From: Nissolia schottii
Lineage: Eukaryota > Streptophyta > Magnoliopsida > Fabales > Fabaceae
DNA length: 64,000 bases
NCBI GenBank assembly: GCA_003254905.1
Contig: QANU01053055.1
Span: 186,001-250,000 of the forward strand
Reading direction: 5' to 3'
Of the stretch, positions 22,267 to 35,747 are shown in pieces (within the stretch, counting starts at the first letter, position 1; every line of letters begins with the position of its first letter). The notes beneath the pieces are model-generated. The model saw only the letters and a list, made by a program, of their open reading frames with translations. It was not told the origin of the DNA and made no database searches. Position numbers and translations under genes: made by a program.

Positions 22267-23860
22267 ATGTGATGGTAGTGCGGTTATGGTGGCGGTGGGT
22301 GGTTTGCGAGCTCTGTTGGTGACTGGGCTTCGTCGGTGCTAGGGCAGTGAGTGGTTGACAATCTCTACCGTGGAGTGGATATCATGGTAGAACGAGTTGG
22401 TTGAGAAGTACATAGGGATGAAACTTGATATATAAAAGAAAAAGTTGGCAGTACAAAAACAAATTTGAGGGGTGCATGTGTAGCATTGTTGAAAAAATAA
22501 TTTGTTATAGTATAATAACATTGGTCCTACTCTTTTCTATGTAATTACTTTTATTTAAGTAAACTACTTAAACTATAATACATAGAATTATTCATTTGTA
22601 TATTAATATTTAAAAATAATAAATAACCCTAATTTTTTAGTCATCTTTTACCAATGTTCGGTTTGATTGGGCCATGAACACCAGTATTAAACTCTTAGTT
22701 GCTCTTAGGCTGAATGACACTACCTAAACATCGGGGTTCAAGGAATCCAACAATTATGAGAATGACACGGGGAGCACATGAGCGATGTCATGACATGCAT
22801 CGGAGACCTTTACTTAGCTCCTCTTTCTTGTTATTTTCTATCTTCAGGTACGTGAATTTGATTTTTGCTACCAATTTTTGAATGAGTAATCATTATATGT
22901 ATCTATATGAGCTTTTTGGTAATTTGTAGCTCCTACCTCCTTACTTATTGTTATATCTTTTTCTCAATTTTTTTGTAATCGATGAAAAAGGAATATATAT
23001 TGATTTGAGCGTGCAAGGGAGATTGAAGAAGAACCAGAATCAGATTGATTAGAGAAATATGTTTCACACATTGTTCTCAAAATTGTTGGGTTCCTTGAAC
23101 CTCGACAAAGATGACAAAGATGAAGCTAGTAGTGGAGGAGCTGGTGCATTGCAGCTGGTAAGACACAATTTTATTCTTGGCGAGCTTCCGCGAAGATGGC
23201 AAAGTAGGTGGCAGAGGAACCGGTACTGCTGAAGCCTTATGTGAGCGACACAGTCCTCAAAGCACTCCAAATGAGAATTGGGCATGAAATTCAAGTACTA
23301 GCGCTCTAAGAAAGCAAATGGTGAAAAGGCTTTTGCGAATGACTTTGTTGTGAAGACTAAGTTGACCGGTAAAAAAGATCTAAGATGGTTGTCTTTGACC
23401 ATACGTACGAATGATGAAGATGACTCTTTAGGCATGTAGGGTTTGATGACTCTCCAATTAGAGTTCTTTTTTGCTTGTCAATTCATGTAGCTTTTAGGTA
23501 TTTTAGTTGCATTTTAGGAAATTTTTCATGCATTCATATAGAATTTCATTTAGGTGCATAAACTAATCATTTATGCATGCTAGGTGGAATTAGGCATTTT
23601 TGGATGCTTTTCAGGTGGATTATATCTATGGGAGGATGCTACGAAGGTTTGGGATGCTTGGGAGCAAAGAAAACTTAAAAGGAAAAAAATGGAGAGAAAA
23701 GCTTCAAAGAATGCTCTAGCATACAATGAGGAGAGAAAATCCACCACTAGAGGAAAATACATTATCGTTTCGAGTGAACCATGTTGTTGCTCGAGCAAAT
23801 GACACTTTTATGGGAAAAAATAAAAAACTTTATCACAAACCCTAGTGTACCAAAGGGAAC
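22267..23860. other. Intergenic; unrecognised fragment near 23.1-23.4 kb
   Basis: No gene can be supported. Between about 23060 and 23430 the plus strand reads short protein-like stretches in different frames (for example KAFANDFVVKTKLTGKKDL) with stops between, so it may be a decayed gene piece of unknown family. A 72-codon frame at 23584-23802 has no known domain. Confidence 0.35.
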
Positions 23861-25140
23861 TCCTCCGATGGGGGTGGGACTTCGAATCTCCTTGTCTGTA
23901 CTGCTGGGCGATGGCGTGAGTAACTGCAAGTACTCTGATGCCCAAATTGGGGATGGTAGGAAATGAGTCTTTGGTTATCTACAAGGGTCTTGATTACATA
24001 CCTGGTTAATGGGTCCTTTTATATCCGTGGAGCGCCCCCTTGTGTGTTAGGTTAAGCTAGCGATTCTAGGTGACTTTCCTTGGACCCAAACTCGTGGTCC
24101 AGGTGGAATCTGGTTAGGCCTTTGGACCATAATCCGTGGAAGCCTTTGAGGCCATTCTGGCTCCTCACGGAGCGAATCCGTAACACCTAGTAGCTCCTCT
24201 ATAAATAGAAACACATTCATCTCGACGAGGTAACCAGAAAGGAACAAAATAAAAGAAGGAGGCAACCCTAATAGAGTTAGGAGAACGTCGAAGACGCTAT
24301 TGGTTGTTGTGATCAGCCAAAAATTCGTCTTTCTCTTTGTTTACTTCGTATTTCTTCCTTTTCTACTCATTCCTCTTCTATTTACTCTATCCCAGCATGA
24401 ACTAATTCCATAGTTAGAGCATGGAGAGAAACTTTCCTGTTTGTTTTGTAAGTTATTAATTCTTTTCCTTTTATGCTATATTGAAGTTTGTGTTTTCTAT
24501 GCAGTTGTTATTGAACTATGTTTATGCTTGATCACCATACTCGTTAGCATTCTCGCAAGAGACTTGAGAGAGAAAGAGAAAGAAAGAGAGAGAGGAGGCA
24601 AGGTTTAGCAAACCATAGGTTGAGCGGGACATTGAGAGAGTTTGCGCAGCTTAGGAAGGGGTTGGTAATTAGGATGCATAACCCTTAGGAAGGGCTTAGA
24701 CCTCATTAAGATATTAGGGCCCAACCTAGACTAAGTGGGTTACTTTACCCTAAAAGAGGCTAATAACCATTAATGCTGGCCATAAACTGTCAATATTTTC
24801 AAATTAATATTTATCAAAACGAATAAGGGAAATGGATGTCCAATGTCCTAACATTTTCTCATGTTAATTCTTTCAAATTATTTAATTGCAGTTTTTCTTT
24901 TAATTAAAATCTATTTTTATTTGTTTAGTTGTTTATTTTCTTATTTCATTTTTAATCCAAATAATCCCAAAAAGAACAATGTTCTTAACTAAGTAATCCT
25001 ACATTGTGAAATAACGTAGTTCCCCAATCTTTGTGGGTATGACAACCCAAGTACCAAAAGACTCACTTATTTCTTGTTGCGACTAGTGCACTTGTTAGCT
25101 CTAAGCGCATCAAGTTTTTGATATTGTTGTCGGGGACTGA
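23861..25140 (+). mobile_element. LTR and primer-site remnant of a Ty3/gypsy element (fossil)
   Basis: A TATA box (CTATAAATAGAAAC near 24199) is followed by leader-like sequence and ends at GCGCATCA (25112). Directly after comes TTTTTGATATTGTTGTCGGGGA, a diverged form of the tRNA-Asp primer site typical of plant Athila/Tat-like gypsy elements. The left border is not determined and no second LTR or target duplication was found. Sequence after 25140 is T-rich without coding capacity. The element is old and broken. Confidence 0.5.
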
Positions 25141-26465
25141 GTCTTACTACTATTTTACATTTTACATGGTAGGAAGACTTAGTTATTTATCTTTTAATTA
25201 CTTATTTTTTGTTTTATTTTTTTATTCTTATTTAGTTCATTTCTTTTTTTTTTGTTGTTCTTTTTTATTTTTATTGTGGTTATTTTTATTATTTTATTTC
25301 CATGTGACGACCTTCACATGGTGTGCTTGTGTAGACAAGCTATAGGTACAACTAAGGAACTCTGAATGGAGTTTTCAAGGCAACATAATCCACCCACCTC
25401 GAAATCTCTAAGACAGTGGCTCGCTGACACACACCAAGACGTCGCAATTATAGTGCGCAATCAAATAATAATTTATAAAACTAAGTAAACCTCAAAAATG
25501 TAGTAAACAGGACTAATCTAAGTCATCTCTCAAGGAAGTTCAAGTAACTCAATTCTTTTCTATTTGAATAAAGTAAAATTGGGGGTTTAATGGTTATCAC
25601 AAATAAAATAAAATAAAATACACAAAATAAAAGCAATACCATGCATATGGTTCTTCCTAGATCAAGGATCAATTATCATTGGTTCCACAAGATAATGTTC
25701 CTAAAAGGGGTTGTTGATTATTAGCCAGAGATCTCCAACTAACATACAATTCACCTAAGAGATCACGATCGCTTTCTCATAAGCATTAATTAGTACAATA
25801 ATTAACAATCAAGATCTTGGTATCAAATACCTATAATAATTTTATACCCAATTGCGTAACTTAATCAAATCTGATTAGTTCCTATAATTCCCTTACCGGT
25901 TTGGACAATCCTAAATAATCAATTCAAATTACCAATCTTAAAAGAATTCTAATTTAATAAATCCTACAATCGTCAAGATTTATTAATTTAGAATTAACTC
26001 TAACTAATAACACGCAATTGCTATGTTATCACTCAGAGAAGAAGGAAGGAGAATTATGAATCATCGTTAAGCACAAGAACCTCAAATAAATCCTAATCCT
26101 AGAATTACCATATGCAAGGTATTAGAAAATTACTCCCTTATGGATGGAGGATTCAAACACATAAAATAGAGAGAAGAAGAGATTAAAAAAATAACAGAGA
26201 ATTAAATTAAATGGAACCTGAATAAAATAAACAGAAGAACTTCGTGAACAATTGGGAACTTCGCGAAAAAAAAATAAAATTAAATGAGGTGACAAAATAT
26301 CACTAGCTGAAACAAGACGGGAGACATGGAGTTGGGACAGAAGGTTTCAGGTAGAAGATGAGAACTTTGTGTTGTGAAAAGGAAAAGCGTGTCACTGAGA
26401 AATATGCCGGGATTGTACACTGTGAGGATTTTTTAAAAAAAATATGCCTTCAAAATTAACATATT
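25141..26465. other. AT-rich, probably retroelement-derived DNA
   Basis: No reading frame of interest. On the minus strand the stretch 25380-26240 reads like the non-coding leader of a plant retroelement, but I cannot bound or classify it. Confidence 0.35.
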
Positions 26466-26856
26466 CCTATAATATGAACATGATAAATTTTTTACAAACG
26501 TATGGGCGAAGGTACTGAAATCGCTACAAGCAATGGCGATTTCAGCACCATTTAAAAAAAACGACAGTATTGAAATCACCACAAGCAATGGCGATTTCAG
26601 TACCATTTTGAAAAAAAAGTAGCGACGGTATTAAAATTGCCACAAGCAATGGCGATTTCGGCGATTTCAGCACCATTTAAAAATAATAAAAAAAGCGACG
26701 GTACTGAAATCGCCACAAACAATGGCAATTTCAGCACCCATTTTTAAAAATATAAAAATCAAAATTTTAGGGTGCTGAAATCGCCATGGGGGTGGCGATT
26801 TCAACACCTAGACCGATACATTTATAAATTTTTTCCCCCAAACACATTATAGACAT
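26466..26856. repeat. Foldback hairpin array, copy B
   Basis: Five hairpin modules. Each has a left arm like GGTACTGAAATCGCCAC, a short loop (AAGCAAT), and a right arm like GGCGATTTCAGCACC, separated by A-rich spacers. The last module has the loop ATGGGG. The left bracket is CCTATAATATG followed by TTTACAAACGTATGGG. The right bracket is GATACATTTATAAAT followed by CACATTATAG, the inverted equivalent. It is the most complete copy of the family in this window. No coding capacity. Confidence 0.8.
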
Positions 26857-29184
26857 TAATATATGTTGTAGCCATATATATGTTATAACCCCACACCGTG
26901 ATGTCTATAGCCAAAGAAACAAAAACAATTATACCAACAATTAATTAATTATAACAATAATAATAATGATAATAATGCTGTCTACCCCACGGAATTACTT
27001 TCCCTTTGCTTCCAATCCAAGGTTTAAAAGTTGAGGAGGAACCTAATCCTTTCCTCCCAAGTAGATAAAGATGGACAAATGGTATAGAAGCTAGAGAGCT
27101 TCTTTATTTATACGTAACATTATTCTATACTTGCATAAATGTTGCTTAATGGACTGAACGCAGAGGCAGAGCTAGGAGGAAAAATATTAGTTTTGGGGTC
27201 ATGTTTATTTAATAAACAAATTAAACACATCTTCATATAAATTCTTACGTTTTGACCTAAAAAAGAAAAAAAAAAAATGAGAGGGGCTGGGCTAATGCAC
27301 CATGACCATATAATGGGATAAATTTTTGGATGTACATAGAGTATCAGGTAATTATACTCACACAGCCAACAACAGAGTGATATCTTACACTTTTGTGTAA
27401 GTGTGGGCTTGAGAATTCACAGACACAGTTTGCTTTTTAAAAGGAAAAAGTTGTTTTTGAAGAAATTCAAGATGTTTGGTAAAAGAAAAAAAGGAAAAAA
27501 AAAAGCAACAACCTAAAAAAAATAAAAAAAGGTTGTTTTGGCTAATAATTTCATTTTTCATGAAAAGTTGTTTGCTTTTATCATTAAAATAATATTTTTG
27601 CATGTTTTTACTGAATTGCCCTTTAACTATCAAATATTATATTATATAAATATTTCATACCCATTTTTAATATTTTTATCATATAAAAATAATTTTTTTT
27701 TCATGTATCTTAAAATCACTTTTTTATCGAAGTATCTAAATATAAATAAATTATCACATAATTAATTATATTAAAAAGTTTATTAAAATAAATTTAATTT
27801 TACAATTTTGTTAAATACACAAAGTTAACGGTAAGGTCTATATTAAAATGAATATATTCATGTAACCCTTCATGTACACCTATAATGGCAGGCCGCCCAT
27901 ATAACCGAAAGAGTTCTGTGAAATTGGACGGAAATTAGCTCATTAAGCATTTTTATAAGTTTATGGCATGACATGTGATCAATCCGTGGCTTATCAACTA
28001 AAACCTTGTGGCCATAATTTCGTAGACGGTCTCAAGTGAATAATTTACCACATAAACAATATGGTGTTATGTCACTTGTTGTTGAACTTTGGGATTATAT
28101 AAATACAATAATATGCAAGAGAGGAATGATCCCTCACTTTGTAAAGTTTTATCCACACATTTATTTAAAATCTGTGCTATATATGCTTCTCTAAAATGAA
28201 AGAGACGGCTATCATTGACCACACATAATGTCATTATGATTTCGAGAGCAATGTGTTATTATAATGACATGAGAATCACAAAATAAGAAAAGTTTCCAAG
28301 GCTTCAAATTTAATATATACCATGATAAGTCTCCCCATTTAATCTTCTTACATAGTAAAAAGGGTTGGATTAAAAATGAGCCTTGTTTTTTTACACAACC
28401 ACCCTAAATCAGCCTCATTTTTTCTGGGTTTATAAATGATTTTTGGATTGGACTAGTACTTGCTCCGAAAAGATAATAAATATTATATTTTTTTTTATAA
28501 ATCAACTTACAAATTTTCTTACACACTAAAAAGGTAAAAAATAAATTAAAAAAATATAAACAATGTCTTAAAAACTTAAAAATAATGAAAATTACTTTAG
28601 TTACTTTGTAAAATAATTTATAGGCTGATTTATAAGAAGGCATAATATCTAAGTAAATTGTTCGATCATCAAACCTAAAATGTTATTAAACTCTATTAAT
28701 CCACTACGAACTTGGTCTCAAATATTTTATACTTTTATTGAGCCTTGTCTTTTAATTAAAAAAATGATTTTGTGTCAATTTTTTTCATAATTGCATGAAG
28801 AACGAATTTATTTTTAATTTTTGTAACCAAAAAGAATATTTTCTTTTCCTAATTAGATGACTAATTAGATGAAGAGAAAGAGAGAGAGATCCTATTTAGA
28901 GACGCAAACAAACATGTTGCATCCCCACTCCTTGTACCATGCAATTTCACTCCTCGTCGTCGCCACCACCCTCGACCCCTCGCACTTTTGTCAGGACATG
29001 TGTTCAAAATTCCGTATAAACTACGCTCTATCTATTCAATCATGTTGTATTTCTTTCTTATTCTTTCTATTGTTTCTTAAAAATTGGTTGAAAAATCGCA
29101 ACTGAATCCTGAAACACTGTAGGAATGACTTGCTTATATGAAGATATTTTTTTAAGCATATGTTAATTTTTGAGACAAGTAAAT
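26857..29184. other. Intergenic, no supported gene
   Basis: About 2.3 kb of AT-rich DNA with poly-A and poly-T runs and short chance frames only. Nothing further that I can support. Confidence 0.5.
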
Positions 29185-29630
29185 TGTAAGAGTATTTTAA
29201 TCTCCTGGTAATGTGGTTTATGTAACTTATAGTGGTACTAACTCTAATAAAAGGGAATTAATTCTATAAAAAATGATAGAGTTAATGGGGGTATTTTGGT
29301 AAAACCGACCCTCCCCCTCCCTTATAAATAAGATGACATTACTAAAAAAAAAAACAAGGATTCAAGGATTTAAGGATTCCAAAGAATTCAGAAATCATTA
29401 GGGTTTGAGGCCTGCCACAGAAAACGCTCTTCTCACCATTAAGAGGAGTTGAAAGGATCAAAGGAAACCATTAAGAGGAGTTGAAAGGATCAAAGGAATA
29501 GAGAGGAAAAGAATTCGTTAATTCCATCCAATCACGATATAGATTTGGATACGCGTTACAGTGTGATAATCATAAATTTCAAGATCATTGTTTCCATGAA
29601 TTGGTTAATGGAAAATCACAACTTACATGT
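29185..29630 (+). repeat. Dispersed repeat R1, copy 1
   Basis: About 445 bp that matches 56422-56865 in the same orientation. Shared landmarks are ATTTTAATCTC, ATTAATTCTATAAAA, GGGTATTTTGGTAAAACCGA, CTCCCTT with a TATAAATA-like box, and AACGCTCTT.TCACCAT. This copy also carries a 32-bp tandem duplication (CCATTAAGAGGAGTTGAAAG at 29436 and 29468). The TATA box followed by leader-like sequence suggests an LTR or a transposon promoter, but I find no termini. Confidence 0.7.
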
Positions 29631-29679
29631 AAATGACTTGGAATTTTCAATATCAAAAAATAAAAATTGTTCCTCTGTT

Positions 29680-29777
29680 CATACAATAAAATAATAACAA
29701 TTTGGAGTTACATACATTATCATACAATAAAATAATAACAATTTGGAGTTATATACATTATCATACAATAAAATAAT
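29680..29777. repeat. 41-bp tandem repeat, about 2.4 copies
   Basis: The unit begins CATACAATAAAATAATAACA and recurs at 29680, 29721 and 29762. The first two copies differ by a single base and the third is partial. Confidence 0.9.
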
Positions 29778-32254
29778 ATATATGTATTTTTTATCATCTC
29801 AGGTGCAGGCATGTAACATGCTCAATTTTTATTGTCTATACTCTTCCCAAAAAAATCCTGTAATTTCCATGAAAAACGTAATCATCAACGGCGACTGAGG
29901 GCGTTGGCAGTGGCTAGAGAAATTGCAGAGCAATGAGCAAGAAGAGGGAGGCAGCGCGTTTGTTTGTGTCTCTAATTAAGGTCTCTTTATTTATCTAATT
30001 AAGAAAACAAAAATGTTACATGTATACCTAATTTTATATACCCATATATACACCATTAATAATGCACAAACATTACAAGCTTATATATGATATTCTCAAT
30101 TATACTTAATTAAGTGCACAAACATTACAGGTATTAAAACACAAACTTTATGTATATAAGTATAGAGTGTATGTATGGTGTATATTTTTTGTGTACGTGT
30201 AGTAGGACTCTTAAGAAAAAAAATATTTTGATGATATAACTCTTGTTACAAAAATAAAAAAAAATTAGTTTTCTTAACAATTATAAAAAAAATTGACATC
30301 AGATCATTTTCTTAATTAAAAAGTAAGGACTAATGAAAGTCCTAACTATATTTGAGACTAAATTACTAACCACCTTGATAATCATGTCATCTGTAAGTCA
30401 CTTGCCTATATACTACAATTAATAGGTCCAATGGTTGATTGACAACAAACAAGGTTTAGGTCAAGTAAATTTAGTTTAATAATGACATGTCATTTCATTA
30501 ACATTTACATAATAAACAACCTCTGTTATTCTAAAAAAAATAGTCTCCATTAAATATCTTAATTAAGCAATTAACATGTCATATTTTTTAATTCAATTGT
30601 GACTAATTTAGCCAAACATTTATTAGAAAGACTAATTTAATCAGCTTAAAATTTTAGATGACCAAATTTGAGGTATTATTCGACCAATAACTATGCGTTC
30701 AAAAGAAAAGAAATAATGATCTTGTCTTTATTTAAATACATCGAATAAAATAAAGACTGGAAAGACAAAAACAAAAATGAAAATAAAATGCCTCAAAATA
30801 AATGAGAGGAAGCCCTAAACTTTTTACGGGGAAACGGGCAATCCCTGTTGAACAATCTGGGTGGATTTGTAGTCCCCTACCTCAAAGGGAAAATCATAAT
30901 GCTAATTGCCAAAAGGGGTCCTCTGCTGCCTAGCTATTTTATACCCATATATCAATGTTTCTTAACTTTAAAGCCACAAAACAAAGATAATAAGATGGGA
31001 ACGAGGGCCCCTGCCACCCAAAATCTGCCTGGAGCAGTGATGCTCTCTCTAACCAATGGCTTTTGCCAGAGTAGAATGACTCAGAAATATTACAATATAT
31101 TCCACAAATTTTGGCTCACAGTTCAAAAATTAAAATGATTCAAGGACCGTTTGGTTTTTTGTTAAATGTTATCTAGACAAGTCATTGAGGCTAATCAAGG
31201 TACTAAACTAATGCATATTAGGTGATACGATTAATATAATAACGCTCCATGATTATTCAAATTGTTTCTTTTGCTTTTTGCCCAACTACTTCTGAATCCC
31301 TGCGTGTTAAATTTTTTTTATAAAAAAAAGCTACAACTATTTTTCCAAAATAATTAAGGACAAAATTGAGATGAAATTCTTATATCTATTTCGTTCATTT
31401 CTCTAATAATATAATGATACAGGAACATTTTGATTAAAATAAATAGTTTAAAAATTAAAAGTGTACCCTTATTTCTTAAAAAAACGAAAATTTGTCAAGT
31501 CTTTATTAGAAAAATGGATGAAGTGGGCATAAACAACTTATCTAAGTTTTTTTCCAAAAATTAAAGGCAATATTAGAGTAACGGGCTGCTAACATTGTGG
31601 AATTCATAGTTGTCTCATCCACGCAGATAGGGACAACACACATGTATATAAAAAGTTTCATCATAATGCTTTAGTCTATGTAGAGAGGAAGATAAGTTTT
31701 TGTAATCTAGAACTAGAATCTAACATTTTTTTAATGGACGCTAGCTAGGTATGAGATGATTGCTTGCTGCCATGTGCCGACTATGTTTTCTATATGATTT
31801 CAAAAAGATGATAAGGAAGAAAAGTTCCAAAATGATAACGGACTCAAGAAAACCTTAATTATTTAGTTGTCTAATCCAATCATTGATTTAATTTGTAATT
31901 TGTAATTTGTAATTTGTAATTTGTAATTTTCTTAGTTTCTAGACTCTCCGCCATTCCCAGTGCCATGAAATGCCCACTTACAATATCAACAACTATTGAG
32001 TTGGTTGCATAAATGTTTATATGCTAAAAAAAATTTGGTGTGGTAAAAATATTTAGAAAGCATAAAAATGTGATATATTTGTATGGCTACAGAGAAGATG
32101 ATGACGAAAACAAATGCAGCTATAGTGAATGTTCTAAGGTGGTTCTAGTGCTTCGAATGGGGTTATGTTACATTTTCCTGAACCATTTTTCTTGGATTTT
32201 TTACATATATATATATATATGGCCTCAATATATTTGTAATCCCATAGTATGGTC
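29778..32254. other. Intergenic with small motif repeats
   Basis: No gene. GCACAAACATTACA occurs twice (about 30064 and 30116) inside a 200-bp block with loosely inverted ends (ATGTATACC on the left, GTGTACGTGT on the right), perhaps a small relative of the element at 36631. A 7-bp microsatellite (AATTTGT) runs from about 31889 to 31928. Confidence 0.5.
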
Positions 32255-32480
32255 CATTTAAAAAAATTATAAATGTATGGGTTTCTTGTCTGAAATTGTC
32301 ACCTCCTACAGCGATTTCAAATGTTTGAATTTTTTTTTTAAAGTCTGAAATCGTCACGGGGGTGGCGATTTCAAACTTTTTGAATTTTTTATTTTTTTAA
32401 GTCTAAAATCGCCACAGGGGGTGGCGAGCAGTGGCGATTTCAGAAATTTGCCCCACATTTTCGTAATCCCCCCCACCCCA
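32255..32480. repeat. Foldback hairpin array, copy C
   Basis: Three hairpin modules with arms such as TCTGAAATCGTCAC and GTGGCGATTTCAAAC around GGGG-type loops, spaced by T-rich runs. The left bracket is ATTATAAATGTATGGG. The right bracket is CCCCACATTTTCGTAAT, a diverged inverted partner. Same family as the arrays at 4.6, 26.5 and 53.4 kb. It is followed by a C-rich run (CCCCCCCACCCCACC). Confidence 0.75.
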
Positions 32481-34050
32481 CCTAAATGTCAAAACTCCAT
32501 TTTTCTTTTGCTTTATTTTTTCTAGGTTATGTTAGGTATTTTTTGTTGTTGTCAATTTTGTTGAATGGGAAAGATGTTCATGTGCTAGAAATGGGGAAGG
32601 AATAGTAAGGAGATGAAGAAGGGAGAATGAAGATAGAGTTATTTTTGCCATTATATAAGTCATGTGTTCCACACATGATTACTATCAATATTTTTGAATA
32701 AAAAATTAAAAAAATGGTTAAATTGCCCAATTACAAAATTTTTAGGGGGATTATTTATACATTTTAAAATATTAAGAGATGAAATACATAATACATATAA
32801 TACAAGTTAATAGTATTTAACCTTTAAAAAATCGATACATAAATCACACAAAGAAGCGATGATTTACATTTTTTTTTTTTAAAAAAAAAGTAGGCAAATC
32901 ATCTAAAGAAGTGACAATTTACTTTTAAAAAAATAGCAGATAAATCCTTCAAAGAAGTAACAATTTACAAGGAAAAATAATTTTAAAAAATGGCAGTTCA
33001 ACTTCACCCTCTTATTCCTAATTCCTTCCGTGTATAACTCTATTTGAACTCTTCTCTAATCATGTCACACATTTTGATCTTGGCATGGAAATGAAAACTA
33101 CACATTGACATTTTGATATGGCAAAAGTACTTGCACCTTTTATTTCCGTCTATTTTCCATTTTAAAAAAAAGGAAACTATTAAACCGAAAATGAATTTGT
33201 GTTGTTATTGGTTATATTTGATTAGACTCATTAATTATTACATTTTTTTAAATTTTATTTTGGATGTGAGCGTTAAGACGTGTGTGAAAATATTTTAAAA
33301 GCATTTTTTTCTTGCTAAATCGATATCAATCGAGCATGGCGTAGTTAGAAAACTTTGAACCGAGCCTGAATCTTGAGAAGGCAAAAGAGAGAGTGAGAGA
33401 AGAAAGCGCTGACACCTGACAGCAGTAGGCAGTAGTATTGTGTGTAGTGTAGGAGCAGGAGTATTTGCGTGTTGGGTTCTAATTCCCCCGATGAAACCAC
33501 GCCACACAGTATCTAGGGCCACGTGTCAACTCAAAAACGCAAGTTCAACGTGATGATTTAGCAAACGGCGACAACCGGCACCGCCCCTCAGCAGCAGCAG
33601 CAACAACCACTCAAGTTACACACGCACAAGAATTTCTTATTAGCATAACTTTTTCTTTTTTACAACGATAACAATGATGTTCAAATCCATCAAATAATTA
33701 AGTGTTAATTTAGTTGATTTTTTTTTCTATATTATGAGGAAATATCCTATACATTGATAAATTTATTTTAGATAAAATAAAATTAAATCTCATATTTTAC
33801 TTTATTAATTCAATTAATTCAGTGATGAGATAATCTTAGATCCGAGCTCGTCTATCACAGTAGCCCACCCATGTTCCAGTGCAGCGCGGAACTTGGTCGG
33901 CATGGCACGAGTGGTTAGAATGGCGCCAGGTAGGACTGGGGACCCCACCACACTTTAGTCCCTCATCAACGGCAAAATTCAATATTTTACGCTGACAAGG
34001 ACCCACCACCTTTCGTCCTCACCCTTCCATTAAACTCAAACCCAATGTCA
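32481..34050. other. Intergenic and upstream region of the PIP1 gene
   Basis: No gene seen. AT-rich to 33300, then less so. From 33840 the sequence is GC-richer and probably belongs to the aquaporin promoter. Confidence 0.45.
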
Positions 34051-34058
34051 TTATAAAT
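34051..34058 (+). promoter_or_regulatory. Putative TATA box of the PIP1 gene
   Basis: TTATAAAT in the context CATTATAAATCCGCACTC, 113 bp upstream of the start codon, at a plausible distance for a short leader. The leader contains a purine-rich run with the window's only ambiguous base (34127). Confidence 0.55.
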
Positions 34059-34163
34059 CCGCACTCAACACTCCCCCTTCACTCTATCATAAAACACAAA
34101 CCAAAGCATTAAAAAAAAAAAAAAAANAAAAGGAAAGAAAGAGAAAAAGAAAGAGGAGGAGAC

Positions 34164-35747
34164 ATGGAAGCGAAGGAGCAGGACGTGTCGTTGGGAGCCA
34201 ACAAGTTCCCCGAGAGGCAGCCGATCGGGACGGCGGCTCAGAGCCAGGACGACGGCAAGGACTACCAGGAGCCGCCGCCGGCGCCGCTGTTCGAGGCTTC
34301 CGAACTCACCTCGTGGTCCTTCTACAGGGCCGGGATAGCTGAGTTCGTCGCCACTTTCCTCTTCCTCTACATCAGCATCCTGACCGTCATGGGCGTCGTC
34401 AAGTCCCCGTCCAAGTGCACCACCGTCGGCATCCAGGGCATCGCTTGGTCCTTCGGCGGCATGATCTTCGCCCTCGTCTACTGCACCGCTGGAATCTCAG
34501 GTAGTCCATCGTTTTAAGATGAAAATATCTCTTTCGGCATGTCTATAATTTGGTTCAAGTCACGTGAGAGTGAAGTGGTTCTTATCTATGTGCAGGGGGT
34601 CACATAAACCCGGCGGTGACGTTTGGATTGTTCTTGGCGAGGAAGTTGTCGCTGACGCGGGCGGTGTTCTACATGGTGATGCAGTGCCTGGGAGCCATAT
34701 GCGGTGCTGGTGTGGTGAAGGGCTTCGAGGGGAAGACCATCTTCACTCAAAAGAACGGCGGTGCCAACTTTGTCAACCCTGGTTACACAAAGGGCGACGG
34801 CCTCGGCGCAGAGATCGTCGGCACCTTCATCCTTGTCTACACCGTCTTCTCCGCCACCGACGCCAAGCGCAGCGCCAGAGACTCTCACGTCCCCGTAAGC
34901 ACACTAAGCAAATTTAGATACAAAAGAAAAGAAGAAAAAAAAATTACTTTGATCTGATGGGCTAATTTTGTTACTGTGGTGTTGCTTGGATTTCTGTAGA
35001 TTTTGGCACCGTTGCCTATTGGGTTCGCCGTGTTCTTGGTGCACTTGGCCACTATCCCCATTACCGGAACCGGTATCAACCCTGCTCGCAGTCTCGGTGC
35101 TTCCATCATCTTCAACAAAGACCGTGGCTGGGATGACCACGTATGCTCATTTTCTTTTTAAAATCTCATCTTGCTTTTTCAGTAACTTTAGTTATATGCA
35201 TTAGAATTAAAGGAAAAAAAAAAGAAGAGAAACGGGAGAGCTTAGTATCGATGTATTTAGTATGTGATATTGATTGATCTAATTAAATATTAACACATCA
35301 TTAAATATGCTTGGTTGGAGAGAGAAAAAAAAAAACAAGTTAGGTTAGGTAACCATGTTAGTGCATATAAATTGATTTTTAAATAAAAAATTGTTATTTC
35401 TACCCCCCCCATCTTTAGTATTTAGGTGTAGACACTAATCACTGTGGTTAAATTATTAAAATATTTTTAATAAAATCGAATTACTTTTTCCAAGTGGTGG
35501 GTTGAAGTAAAATAGCAGCAGTAATTTTTAGGGTTTCTCATCACTGAAGTTGAAAGTTATGTTAGCAATTCTTTTAAGATTTTTCTGGAACCCGGTAACG
35601 AGTTTTCGAATTTTTTTATGCTAATTGATTCATTTTGGGTCACAATTTGTGCAGTGGATTTTCTGGGTGGGACCATTCATCGGTGCCGCTCTTGCAGCAC
35701 TCTACCACCAGGTCGTAATCAGGGCCATTCCCTTCAAGTCTAAGTGA
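34164..35747 (+). CDS. PIP1: Plasma membrane aquaporin, PIP1 subfamily
   Basis: Four exons: 34164-34500, 34596-34894, 35000-35140 and 35655-35747, in-frame GT-AG joins, 289 aa. It is a six-helix major intrinsic protein that moves water, and possibly CO2 or small solutes, across the plasma membrane. Visible hallmarks: NPA motifs at 117-119 ([11 protein letters not shown]) and 239-241 ([11 protein letters not shown]); the water-type selectivity filter F97, H227, T236, R242; loop A cysteine C85 (PSKC); loop B phosphosite S131 (RKLSLTRA); the loop D gating histidine H210 (DSHVP). The long N-terminus ([15 protein letters not shown]) and the short C-terminus ending IPFKSK without the PIP2 phospho-serines place it in PIP1. 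PIP1 proteins usually need PIP2 partners to reach the plasma membrane. The three introns are at the positions usual for plant PIP genes. Exon 1 is GC-rich against the AT-rich surroundings, as expected. Confidence 0.97.

Noticed and set aside
25118-25345. 75-codon frame after the gypsy-like primer site as a possible structural gene
   Set aside because: Sequence is T-rich and yields only F, L and Y runs; no domain is visible.
34564-35204. Several overlapping frames on both strands in the aquaporin gene
   Set aside because: Shadows of the GC-rich PIP1 exons; only the spliced plus-strand frame gives the MIP protein.
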